Below are positions 7,632-15,809 of a stretch of 64,000 nt of DNA, one piece after another (positions within the stretch are counted from its first letter, which is position 1; every line of letters begins with the position of its first letter). Below the pieces are notes generated by a model. The model worked only from the letters and a program-made list of their open reading frames with translations. It did not search any database and had not been told where the DNA came from. The DNA comes from an uncultured Clostridia bacterium (GTDB taxonomy: Bacteria; Bacillota; Clostridia; Christensenellales; Borkfalkiaceae), in the NCBI GenBank assembly GCA_904419075.1, contig CAJFQM010000010.1, forward strand, positions 1-64,000, read 5' to 3'. The translations under genes were made by a program, and so were the position numbers.

Positions 7632-9664
7632 AAAAGAGTGTCGCGGCGTTTCTTTTGTCGGCGGTATGCCTGTTGAACGTGTTTGCCGTTTCAGCCTGTG
7701 GGGAAAAAGAGGAGGATAATCCCGTGGAAGAAAAACTGACCTATGCCGACCTGTATCGGACTGAACCGAAAAAAATGCAGCCCCTGACGGGCAAAACGAC
7801 GTATAAGGCGTCTTACGGCTATACGCTGTCCGAAGAGCAGGGATATAATCATTTCCGCTATCAATATTGCACGGACGGAACTTTCTCCGACATGTCTTTC
7901 AAGGACGGAAGCTGGACGGGCGGGGGAGCCTCCATGGAGAACGGAACCATGCGCGCCGCGCAGGATACCGACGCCGTTCGTACGTTTTCCGTACCCGTTT
8001 CGGGACAGGCGCACGTTTACGGAAATCCCGGGCTTCTTTCGGGCGAAAGGGCAAACGTATCGATCATGCAGGGAGATACTCTCGTCGCGGAGTATGAAAT
8101 AACGGATAAAATCGGCATTTATCATTCGCATACGCTCGAATTGAAGGAAGGGGAAACGCTCCGATTCATCGTATCGGGCGACGCGGAAGTGTATTGGAAT
8201 CCGACCGTCGATTATACGTTGGCGGAGGAGGTTTCCCTGCATCATACCGTAGACGGATATTATGGCGACGTCCATCCCTTTTACGATGAAAAGTCGGGGA
8301 AATTATATATGTATTACCTTTCTACCGGCCGGCAAACGCAAAATAAGGTCGAACAATACGCTTCGCTTCTCTCCGTCAGCGGGAATTTTATCCAATATGA
8401 TGACGTTCAGCTGAAAATGGACGAGGCAAACCCGCCCGAACAGGAACTCTATTATGCTTTGGGCGTATATGTGGACAAAGACGGCCGCTATCGCAGCAGT
8501 TACGGAAAAGGCAATTATGCGGGAGGGTCTGTGAGCGATGATTTAATCGTCTGGCAAAACGCAGCCGAGCCGTATGTAGACGAGGCGGACGGACTTCTCA
8601 AATATACCTGGCGCGCCTATTTCGACGAAGGGGTATATTCCGGCCGCGATCCCGATATCTGTTACGACGCGGAGAGCGGAAAATATTACTGCGTGGTAAT
8701 GAATTATTATTCCTCGGCCGAGGCGCAAGGGGAAAAGGGGCTCGCCCTCTACACGGCGGGAGAAGACGGCAGATTTTCCACCGAAGCGGTACGCCTGGTC
8801 GATTTGACGGGCAGGGGAGACCCCGAATGCCCGCAGCTGAAAAAAATCGGGGACAGGTGGTACCTTTTCTATTCCGTTTACGGAACCGGTACGGCGGGAA
8901 ATGTCGGCTATCTGACCTATCGCGTGGGGGACGTCGGCGTTTCTCCCGATAAAGTGGATTGGAGCTCCAAAACCGAACATGCCTTGGAGGGCGGCGACCT
9001 CCATGCCGCACAGCTCTGCAAGGTGGGCGATATGTGGTATATGTACGGCTGGCTCAATTATACGCCGCATGCAAACGTTTGGGGCGGGTATCTCAATCTC
9101 GCTCGAGAAGTCTATCAAAAGCCCGACGGATTGCTCGGCACCCGTTGCGACGAATATCTTTCCGGCCTTCTGAATATGGGGCGCGTCGCTTCTTTCGGAA
9201 AAGACAATGCCGAAGTTTCGGGCATGAACGTCTCTGAAAACAGCTTTATCGTTTCGGGCGATGCGGGAAAAGCCACTCTCGGCGGAACTTACGGCAGAAG
9301 CCGGCTCTCGGCGGATATCGAGCTTCCCGCTTCGGCTGATTATGCGGGATTTACGCTCTCCGAAGGCGGTACTACCTATTACGTCCGTCTCGAAAGAACG
9401 GACGGGGAACTGTATCTCTCCATAGACAGCGGCTCGGTAGGGTGCAGCATAAAGCTGGAAGACGCGTCGGAAACTTCCTTCCGTTTGGAGGTGGTCGCGG
9501 ACGGTCCGTTTATCGAGGCATATGTCAACGGAGAATATTCCCTTTCGTCCAACACCCGCCTGACGGGGAATTATACGCTCGGAATTGCGGGCGGCGGTAC
9601 GGGTGCGCAAATTTCCGCGGCAGAGGTGTGCAAACTCGCCGATTACAACAACATTTTCGATTGA
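7628..9664 (+). CDS. GH32-like beta-propeller lipoprotein
   Basis: A 678-residue exported lipoprotein. A signal peptide with lipobox VSAC at about residues 21-24 is followed by a charged linker, an N-terminal beta domain (about 45-195), a five-bladed GH32/GH43-like propeller (about 200-510) and a C-terminal beta-sandwich (about 515-678). The three clan GH-J-like acidic positions are present: Asp214 in YYGDVHPF, Asp341 in GRDPD and Glu400 in GDPECPQL, so it may be an active extracellular fructan hydrolase. The start ATG at 7628 overlaps the preceding stop; a longer reading from 7535 would bury the signal peptide. It is a paralogue of the lipoprotein at 18823-20769 at the far end of the operon. 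A binding-only role cannot be excluded. Confidence 0.82.
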   Translation: MKKSVAAFLLSAVCLLNVFAVSACGEKEEDNPVEEKLTYADLYRTEPKKMQPLTGKTTYKASYGYTLSEEQGYNHFRYQYCTDGTFSDMSFKDGSWTGGGASMENGTMRAAQDTDAVRTFSVPVSGQAHVYGNPGLLSGERANVSIMQGDTLVAEYEITDKIGIYHSHTLELKEGETLRFIVSGDAEVYWNPTVDYTLAEEVSLHHTVDGYYGDVHPFYDEKSGKLYMYYLSTGRQTQNKVEQYASLLSVSGNFIQYDDVQLKMDEANPPEQELYYALGVYVDKDGRYRSSYGKGNYAGGSVSDDLIVWQNAAEPYVDEADGLLKYTWRAYFDEGVYSGRDPDICYDAESGKYYCVVMNYYSSAEAQGEKGLALYTAGEDGRFSTEAVRLVDLTGRGDPECPQLKKIGDRWYLFYSVYGTGTAGNVGYLTYRVGDVGVSPDKVDWSSKTEHALEGGDLHAAQLCKVGDMWYMYGWLNYTPHANVWGGYLNLAREVYQKPDGLLGTRCDEYLSGLLNMGRVASFGKDNAEVSGMNVSENSFIVSGDAGKATLGGTYGRSRLSADIELPASADYAGFTLSEGGTTYYVRLERTDGELYLSIDSGSVGCSIKLEDASETSFRLEVVADGPFIEAYVNGEYSLSSNTRLTGNYTLGIAGGGTGAQISAAEVCKLADYNNIFD

Positions 9665-9711
9665 TCTATAAACTACGTTTTCAATTCAAATAAATTCAGG
9701 GAGGAAAATTC

Positions 9712-11682
9712 ATGAAATCCATTTTCAAAAAACTCGGTTGTTTGGTGACGTCTCTCGTCTTGGGCGCCTCTGCTCTCGTCGGCTGTTCGGACGGCGGCAG
9801 CGGATCGGGAAAAAATTCCGACAATTCTTTTTCCATGGTCGCGACCTGGACGGCGAGCGGACTCGTCAATCACTACGACAGCAATACGTCCTGCAACGCG
9901 TTCGACTACTTTGTGGTGGAAGGGCTTTGGCGGTATGTCCGTTCCACGGACGAAATTTTCTGCCAGCTCGCGGCGGAACTTCCCACTCATTCCGAAGCGC
10001 CTATCGAGGACTATAAAGAAGTAATAGGCGAGGACGCCTATGCGTATTACGTCGAAAACGGCGCGACTACCGTTCCCGTCACGACGGGAAAAATCCGCGA
10101 AAACGCCAAATGGCAGAACGGCGAAGCCTTTACCGCAAAGGACGTATGGGCTTACTATTACATCATGCACCCCACGTCCAGCAACTACATGGCGGCGGTC
10201 AACGTCGTAGACGATCTGACGGTGGAATTTATCTGGAACCCGCTCAAAGAACCCACGGATACGGTAAAGGAACTTCTGCTCGCGCAGGATAAATCGGGTA
10301 CCGTCAAATACGACGTCTTTGCGGCGTACGTAGACCCTATTTACGAAATCGTCATGGAAAGTCCCGTCAACGAAAATCCCAATCTTTGGGGCGCGTTCAA
10401 CCGCTTCTCGACGGAAGAACAGATTGCCGAACTCAATATCACCAAAAATGCGTTCTTCAATTACAGTCCGAGCTGGTACATCGCTACGGGGCCGTTCAAG
10501 CTCGATACCTTCTCGGCAACGCAGATATTGCTCACCAAGAACGAATACTACTGGAACGCGGATAACATCGGGTTCGAACGCGTCAAGCTGTATTCCTCCA
10601 ACGACCTCAATCAGACGTATTCTTTGATTACGAACGGTTATGTGGACTATTACGACGGGTTTATCCAAAAGGATACTTTGGAAAGCATGCTCGCTTCCAA
10701 CAGCGACCTCGTCAATCTCAAAATGTATGACCCGGGTGCAATCGGAATCGTATTCAATCTCGAAAACGAAATCCTCACCCCCGAAGTCCGCAGAGCGTTC
10801 CAATACATCTTCGACAGAGAAGAAGTCACTCTTGCGGCAAATCCGTATGCCACGACCTCCTATTATCCCCTCCTCGGCATGGCGCCTTCCGAAGCTCAGA
10901 CATATATGAGCGAAGAGCATTTTGAAGCTCTGCCCGAATATTCGCACGACACGGCAAAGGCGGAAGAACTCCTCAATGCGGCGGGCTGGAAGAAACAGGA
11001 CGGACTCTGGTACGATGCGAGCGGCAAACAGGTCAGGCTGACTCTCGGCACGCCCAGCACTTCGGACATCGCCTCCACCGCGGCGGAAGCGGCTGCCGCT
11101 CAGCTCACCGATTTCGGCATTACGGTGGATCTCCTCAAATCCAGCAACTTCTATTCCAATGCGACGGCGGAAAATTGCCCGTACGATTTGATGCTGGAAT
11201 GGACGGACCTGAATATGTCCTTCTCCTATCCCACCGGCTCTTATAATCAGTTTTCCAGCGTCTATTCGCAGTGGATTCACGTCGACAGATATCCCACCGA
11301 TTACGAAGACGCACAGAAGGCGGGAAACGTGAAGCTCGTGTTCGACGGGTTGGACGGAGACGAAAAAACTTACGAATTTGCCGACTACATCAACTCTTTC
11401 TATTCCGTGGACGAAGAGGAACTTACCTATCTCGTGGACGTATTCAATACGGGTCTTGCGAATATGGACCTCGGAATTCAGTTCTTCCAGAACGTTACCG
11501 CTTCTACCCTCAACGTCGGGAAAATCAGCGGCGTTCCGCTCGAAGAGTATTGGTCCGAGAACAGAAACGTGACTTACGTTCCCGCAGCGGGAACGGACGA
11601 CTTCTTTGAAGTCGCCCGCACAAATCTTGTATATGCCACCAACTATATGTTCATTAACGGCATCTATCAGCCGAATGTATAA
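9712..11682 (+). CDS. ABC importer substrate-binding lipoprotein, family 5 (Opp/Dpp type)
   Basis: A 656-residue lipoprotein with lipobox LVGC (about residues 22-25) and a Ser/Gly-rich linker. The body matches extracellular solute-binding family 5: the early WQNGEAFTAKDVWAYYY motif, the middle FIWNPLK and ATGPFKL segments, and the late EELLNAAGWKKQDGLWYD segment are typical. These proteins capture peptides, nickel or oligosaccharides outside the membrane and hand them to Opp-type permeases. It is followed at 14 bp by two permeases and two ATPases, completing the importer. Because it sits inside a LacI/GH32 operon, an oligosaccharide such as a fructo-oligosaccharide is a more likely ligand than a peptide; this is inference. 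Its RBS is AGGGAGG at about 9700. Confidence 0.9.
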   Translation: MKSIFKKLGCLVTSLVLGASALVGCSDGGSGSGKNSDNSFSMVATWTASGLVNHYDSNTSCNAFDYFVVEGLWRYVRSTDEIFCQLAAELPTHSEAPIEDYKEVIGEDAYAYYVENGATTVPVTTGKIRENAKWQNGEAFTAKDVWAYYYIMHPTSSNYMAAVNVVDDLTVEFIWNPLKEPTDTVKELLLAQDKSGTVKYDVFAAYVDPIYEIVMESPVNENPNLWGAFNRFSTEEQIAELNITKNAFFNYSPSWYIATGPFKLDTFSATQILLTKNEYYWNADNIGFERVKLYSSNDLNQTYSLITNGYVDYYDGFIQKDTLESMLASNSDLVNLKMYDPGAIGIVFNLENEILTPEVRRAFQYIFDREEVTLAANPYATTSYYPLLGMAPSEAQTYMSEEHFEALPEYSHDTAKAEELLNAAGWKKQDGLWYDASGKQVRLTLGTPSTSDIASTAAEAAAAQLTDFGITVDLLKSSNFYSNATAENCPYDLMLEWTDLNMSFSYPTGSYNQFSSVYSQWIHVDRYPTDYEDAQKAGNVKLVFDGLDGDEKTYEFADYINSFYSVDEEELTYLVDVFNTGLANMDLGIQFFQNVTASTLNVGKISGVPLEEYWSENRNVTYVPAAGTDDFFEVARTNLVYATNYMFINGIYQPNV

Positions 11683-11695
11683 AAAGGATTGACTT

Positions 11696-12784
11696 ATGAA
11701 CGAAAGCATGAATCCCGTCGGGGCGGCGACGCCCCCCGGGAAATCCAAAATTAAAAAATTTTTCGGGGTATGCGGTCGCTTCTTTCAAAAGTACAGTTAC
11801 TTTTTTGCGAAAATCGGCATATCCCTGGTTACCTTGGCGCTTTCGATTATCGCGCTGTTTTTCCTCCTGCGCATGATTCCGGGCGATATCGTCGAATTAT
11901 ATGCCCTCAAACTTCAAAACCAACAGGGCATTACCTTCGACAGGGCCTATGAACTTGCGGCGGGACTCCTCAACTACGACCCGAACGAAAATGTCTTTCA
12001 GGCTTTCGTTCGGTACATGGGAGGTCTGTTCCGCGGAGAACTCGGAAATTCTTACCTCGAAACGGGCGTCTCCGCAAACAGTCTGATTGCGACGAGGCTG
12101 CCCTGGACGCTGTTCATTTCCTCGGTGTCGCTGTTCATCAGCTTCTTTATCGGGATTGCGGTGGGCGGATTCGTCGCGCAAAAGCGCAAGGGCGTGGCCG
12201 ACAAAGTTGCTTCCGGCTATATCGCCGTTTCGGGGTCCGTGCCCGATTATCTCATCGCGCTCATTCTCGTCATCGTGTTTGCCTATCAGCTCAAATGGTT
12301 CCCAGCGCAGAATAATTACGACGCTTTCAAAGTGACGCCGGGTTTTAATCTTCCCTTTATCCTGAACGTGCTGTATTACGCTTTCCTGCCTATTCTGTCG
12401 TATACGATCGTGCAGACGGGCAACTGGATTTTGCACATGCGCGGAAGCTGTATCGGCGTGCTCGGAGAGGACTATATCCTCGCGGCCCGCGCGAGGGGAC
12501 TGAGCGAAGGACTGATACGCCGCAAATACATGAAAAAGAACGCTCTTTTGCCGCTCATTACGCAGTTCGGCGTATCGTTCGGGGCGCTGTTCGGCGGCGC
12601 GACACTCATGGAAAGCATTTTCAATTATCCGGGCATAGGTCTGGAAATATCCAATCGTATCGTAAATAAAGATTACATGGTCGTACAGGGATTGATTTTC
12701 TTTTCCGCCGCGATGGTCATTCTCGTCAACCTCGTCGTGGATCTCATCTATCCGCTGGTCGACCCGCGCGTAAGAAAGGGGTGA
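11696..12784 (+). CDS. ABC importer permease, OppB/DppB type
   Basis: A 362-residue integral membrane protein with about six predicted helices. After a 45-residue cytoplasmic N-terminus comes the first helix and the periplasmic segment typical of OppB (FVRYMGGLFRGELGNSY). The ATPase-contacting loop is around residues 260-290 (AARARGLSEGLIRRKYMKKN), followed by the conserved GGATLMESIFNYPGIG stretch. It pairs with the OppC-type permease that starts 4 bp downstream to form the channel for the family 5 binding protein. Confidence 0.92.
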   Translation: MNESMNPVGAATPPGKSKIKKFFGVCGRFFQKYSYFFAKIGISLVTLALSIIALFFLLRMIPGDIVELYALKLQNQQGITFDRAYELAAGLLNYDPNENVFQAFVRYMGGLFRGELGNSYLETGVSANSLIATRLPWTLFISSVSLFISFFIGIAVGGFVAQKRKGVADKVASGYIAVSGSVPDYLIALILVIVFAYQLKWFPAQNNYDAFKVTPGFNLPFILNVLYYAFLPILSYTIVQTGNWILHMRGSCIGVLGEDYILAARARGLSEGLIRRKYMKKNALLPLITQFGVSFGALFGGATLMESIFNYPGIGLEISNRIVNKDYMVVQGLIFFSAAMVILVNLVVDLIYPLVDPRVRKG

Positions 12785-12788
12785 GCTT

Positions 12789-13709
12789 ATGGCACAGGAA
12801 ACAAAGGAAAATAAATGGAACGAATTTCTTTCCGCCTTTGCGCGCGTCATGCGAGAATTTGGCTCGTCGCTGCTTCGCGGACTGAAAAAAGTCTTTTCTA
12901 ACGGCAAAACAATCGTAGGGTTTTCCATTCTCGCCTTTTTCATTCTCGTGGCGATTTTCGGACCCATGATTTTTCCGTATGACTCCAATACCGACATGGC
13001 GAACAGCTATCTCATGCCCTCCCTGAAACATCCCTTCGGGACGGATTGGCTCGGCAGAGACGTGTTCCGTCAGGTGATTGCGGGAACGGGCTCCGTTTTG
13101 GAAATAGCTTTCTATTCGGCGATTTTCACCGTCGCTCTCGGTACGGTGCTCGGCATCGTCAGCGGCTATCTCGGCGGTTGGGTGGATAAAATCATCATGT
13201 CTATTACCAATATCTTTTTATCCATTCCGTCATTTCCGATTTACCTTTTGCTCGCGGCGATCGTTACCATCAATACGCCCGTATCGCTCGCCGTCATCAT
13301 TTCGATATGGAGCTGGGCGGGACTTTGCCGTTCCATCCGCGTACAAATCATGAGCCTGAAAGAAAGGGACTTTATTCAGATTTGCACAGTCATGCACATG
13401 AGTAAGGCGCACATTATCTTCAAGGAGTTGATGCCCAACGTCTTTTCGTATATCGCCATCAATTTCGTCATGGCCATGCGCAACGCGATTATGGCGAGCG
13501 TGGGTATCATGCTCGTGGGGCTTGCCGCTTACGATCCGACTAACTGGGGCGCTATCATCAACGCCGCTCGGACAAAGGGACTCATGAACGTGAAAAATAT
13601 CTATATACTCCTGTATCCGCTCGTTTGTATCATCGTCTTTCAGATTGCTACTTTGGTGCTGGCGAACGGGCTCGACGAGACGTTGAATCCTCGTTTGAAG
13701 GTACTTTGA
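12789..13709 (+). CDS. ABC importer permease, OppC/DppC type
   Basis: A 306-residue membrane protein with a cytoplasmic N-terminus of about 45 residues and six predicted helices. HPFGTDWLGRDVFRQVIAG near residue 80 and the cytoplasmic ATPase-coupling loop around MHMSKAHIIFKELMPN (about 198-215) are diagnostic of the OppC/DppC family. It sits between the OppB-type permease and the first ATPase, with gaps below 10 bp, so the complex is made from one transcript. Confidence 0.92.
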   Translation: MAQETKENKWNEFLSAFARVMREFGSSLLRGLKKVFSNGKTIVGFSILAFFILVAIFGPMIFPYDSNTDMANSYLMPSLKHPFGTDWLGRDVFRQVIAGTGSVLEIAFYSAIFTVALGTVLGIVSGYLGGWVDKIIMSITNIFLSIPSFPIYLLLAAIVTINTPVSLAVIISIWSWAGLCRSIRVQIMSLKERDFIQICTVMHMSKAHIIFKELMPNVFSYIAINFVMAMRNAIMASVGIMLVGLAAYDPTNWGAIINAARTKGLMNVKNIYILLYPLVCIIVFQIATLVLANGLDETLNPRLKVL

Positions 13710-13717
13710 GGTGGGAT

Positions 13718-14773
13718 ATGCAGACACAAACGGACAATATAGCGGTTTTCCGCAACGTATCCATAGATTATCCCCTGAAAAAGTATACCATCCGCGCGGT
13801 CACCGACGTAAATTTTGAGCTCAAACGCGGAAAGATCACCGCGCTCGTCGGAGAAAGCGGTTCGGGGAAAACCACGCTCGCTTCCTCGCTCATTCGCTGT
13901 ATTTCCGAGCCGGGACGCGTCGCGGCGGGAGAAATTCTCTTCCGCGGAAAAAACAAAGAGGGCGAAATAGAAGAAATCCGCGTGGATAAACTCTCCGATA
14001 AGGAAATGCGCGCCTTCCGCTGGAATAAGGTCTCCATGGTCTTTCAGGCCGCGCAGAGCGCGCTCAATCCCGTCATGACCGTTCGGCAGCAGTTCTTTGA
14101 AACGCTCGACGCGCACGAGGCGAAATTGCCCAAAGGGGAGAAGAAACAAAAATCGGGGGACAGAGAAGCAAAGGAACAAAAATGCCGCGATCTGATGGAA
14201 TATGTCAAGCTGGACGCGGACAGAGTCCTCGCCTCCTACCCGCACGAGCTTTCGGGGGGCATGAAACAGCGCGTCATGATTGCCTTCGCTCTGCTGCTCG
14301 ACCCTGAACTCATTATTCTCGACGAGCCGACGACCGCGCTCGACGTGATTACGCAGAACTATATTTTCAATCTTCTCCGAAAAATCAACCGCGAGCGCGG
14401 TATTTCCATGCTGCTCATGACACACGACATCAGCGTCGTCGCAAAATTTGCGGATTACATGGGCGTGATGTACGGCGGCAGACTGATGGAATACGGCTCG
14501 GTGGCGAACGTGTTCAAATATCGCGAACACCCGTATACGGCGGGACTCATCGGCGCTACGCCGTCTATCGTCGGAGATATTGCCGACATGAAGCCGATAA
14601 AAGGGAGCCCGCCCGATCTCATGAACTTACCGCAGGGCTGTATCTTTTCGCCGCGCTGTCCGAAATGCCGCGATATTTGCCTGACGGCGGAGCCGCCCAC
14701 GCGCGAATTTGCCGACGGCGGCAGGGGAAAGTGCTATTTTTACAGGGAGGGGGAACATGCAGATACAGACTGA
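13718..14773 (+). CDS. ABC importer ATPase, OppD/DppD type
   Basis: A 351-residue peptide/oligosaccharide-family ATPase. Walker A GESGSGKTT is near residue 46, the signature is LSGGMKQR and Walker B is IILDEPTTALD. The C-terminal oligopeptide-transporter motif with GCIFSPRCPKCRDIC is present; this cluster of four cysteines is common in the family and may bind an iron-sulfur centre. The ATG at 13718 follows GAGGTGG and gives a normal N-terminus; a longer reading from 13625 overlaps the permease. An insertion of charged residues (KLPKGEKKQKSGDREAKEQK) lies around 140-160, between the Q-loop and the signature. Confidence 0.92.
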   Translation: MQTQTDNIAVFRNVSIDYPLKKYTIRAVTDVNFELKRGKITALVGESGSGKTTLASSLIRCISEPGRVAAGEILFRGKNKEGEIEEIRVDKLSDKEMRAFRWNKVSMVFQAAQSALNPVMTVRQQFFETLDAHEAKLPKGEKKQKSGDREAKEQKCRDLMEYVKLDADRVLASYPHELSGGMKQRVMIAFALLLDPELIILDEPTTALDVITQNYIFNLLRKINRERGISMLLMTHDISVVAKFADYMGVMYGGRLMEYGSVANVFKYREHPYTAGLIGATPSIVGDIADMKPIKGSPPDLMNLPQGCIFSPRCPKCRDICLTAEPPTREFADGGRGKCYFYREGEHADTD

Positions 14774-15809
14774 ACAATCGGCCGCACCTCTCATGCAGCT
14801 GAAAAATATCAATATGGTATTCAAAAAGCCGGGATCTTTCCTCGCGGATAAAAATATCCATGTCTTAAAAGACGTGAGTCTCGATATTGCCGAAGGGGAA
14901 ATCGTTGCGCTCGTGGGCGAATCGGGCTGCGGGAAGACGACGCTCGGGAAGATTATCACGGGGCTGTACCGTCCCACTTCGGGCGACGTATATTTCGGAG
15001 GGGAACGTGTGTCGGGAACCTTCGACAAAAAATTGTCCTCCTACAATCAGGTGCAGTTTATTCAGCAGGACTCTTATGCGGCGCTCAATCCCGTTCGGAC
15101 GATTTTTCAGAGCTTGTATGCGCCCATTAAGACGCATAACCGCAAATGGACGAAAAAGCAGATCGAAGACAGGATTGAGGAACTGATGAGCCTGATAGGG
15201 CTACAACCCTCGGGGCAGTTTTTGAGCAAATATCCGCACCAGCTTTCGGGAGGTCAGCGCCAGCGTATTCTCATGGCGCGCGCCATTTCTCTGGAACCCA
15301 AACTGATTGTCGCGGACGAACCCGTGAGTATGATCGACGTTTCGTTGAGACTTTCTCTTCTCAATCTCATGAAGGAGCTGAATGAAAAACTCAACATGTC
15401 TTTCGTGTATATCTCGCACGATTTATCTACGACTCGGTACATCGCGCGGAACGGCAGAGTTGCGGTCATGTATCTCGGGGAGATCGTCGAGGTTGGAAAT
15501 ATCGGGGAAGTCATAGCCAATCCCCGACATCCGTATACGAGGGCGCTCATTCAGGCGGTGCCCATTCCCGACCCTGAATTTAAGGGAAATGACGAGTTGC
15601 CTTTGAAGTCCATGCAGCTCGGTTCTCTCGAAAACAGAGGCGACGGGTGCGCTTTTTACGAGCGTTGCCTGTACGCTTCGGAAAAATGTAAAGGAAAAAT
15701 AAATTTTGAGCGGACGGATACCGCGGACGTTTTGTGCTGTAATCTCGAAAACGTTCCCGCGTCTCCCGTCTATGCGAAAACAAATAACGGAGGTAAAATG
15801 TATGAGTAA
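14757..15809 (+). CDS. ABC importer ATPase, OppF/DppF type
   Basis: A 350-residue ATPase, partner of the preceding one. Walker A GESGCGKTT is near residue 61, the signature is LSGGQRQR and Walker B is LIVADEPVSMID, where Ala precedes the Asp-Glu pair as is common in OppF. The C-terminal region ends with the GDGCAFYERC...C segment of this family. Its ATG at 14757 lies inside the end of the OppD-type gene (17-bp overlap) with AGGGAGGGGG just upstream, indicating translational coupling. Both ATP sites look functional. Confidence 0.92.
   Translation: MQIQTEQSAAPLMQLKNINMVFKKPGSFLADKNIHVLKDVSLDIAEGEIVALVGESGCGKTTLGKIITGLYRPTSGDVYFGGERVSGTFDKKLSSYNQVQFIQQDSYAALNPVRTIFQSLYAPIKTHNRKWTKKQIEDRIEELMSLIGLQPSGQFLSKYPHQLSGGQRQRILMARAISLEPKLIVADEPVSMIDVSLRLSLLNLMKELNEKLNMSFVYISHDLSTTRYIARNGRVAVMYLGEIVEVGNIGEVIANPRHPYTRALIQAVPIPDPEFKGNDELPLKSMQLGSLENRGDGCAFYERCLYASEKCKGKINFERTDTADVLCCNLENVPASPVYAKTNNGGKMYE

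Noticed and set aside
9673..11748. 691-residue open frame on the minus strand opposite the family 5 binding protein
   Set aside because: Same kind of antisense shadow; the plus-strand protein is unambiguous.
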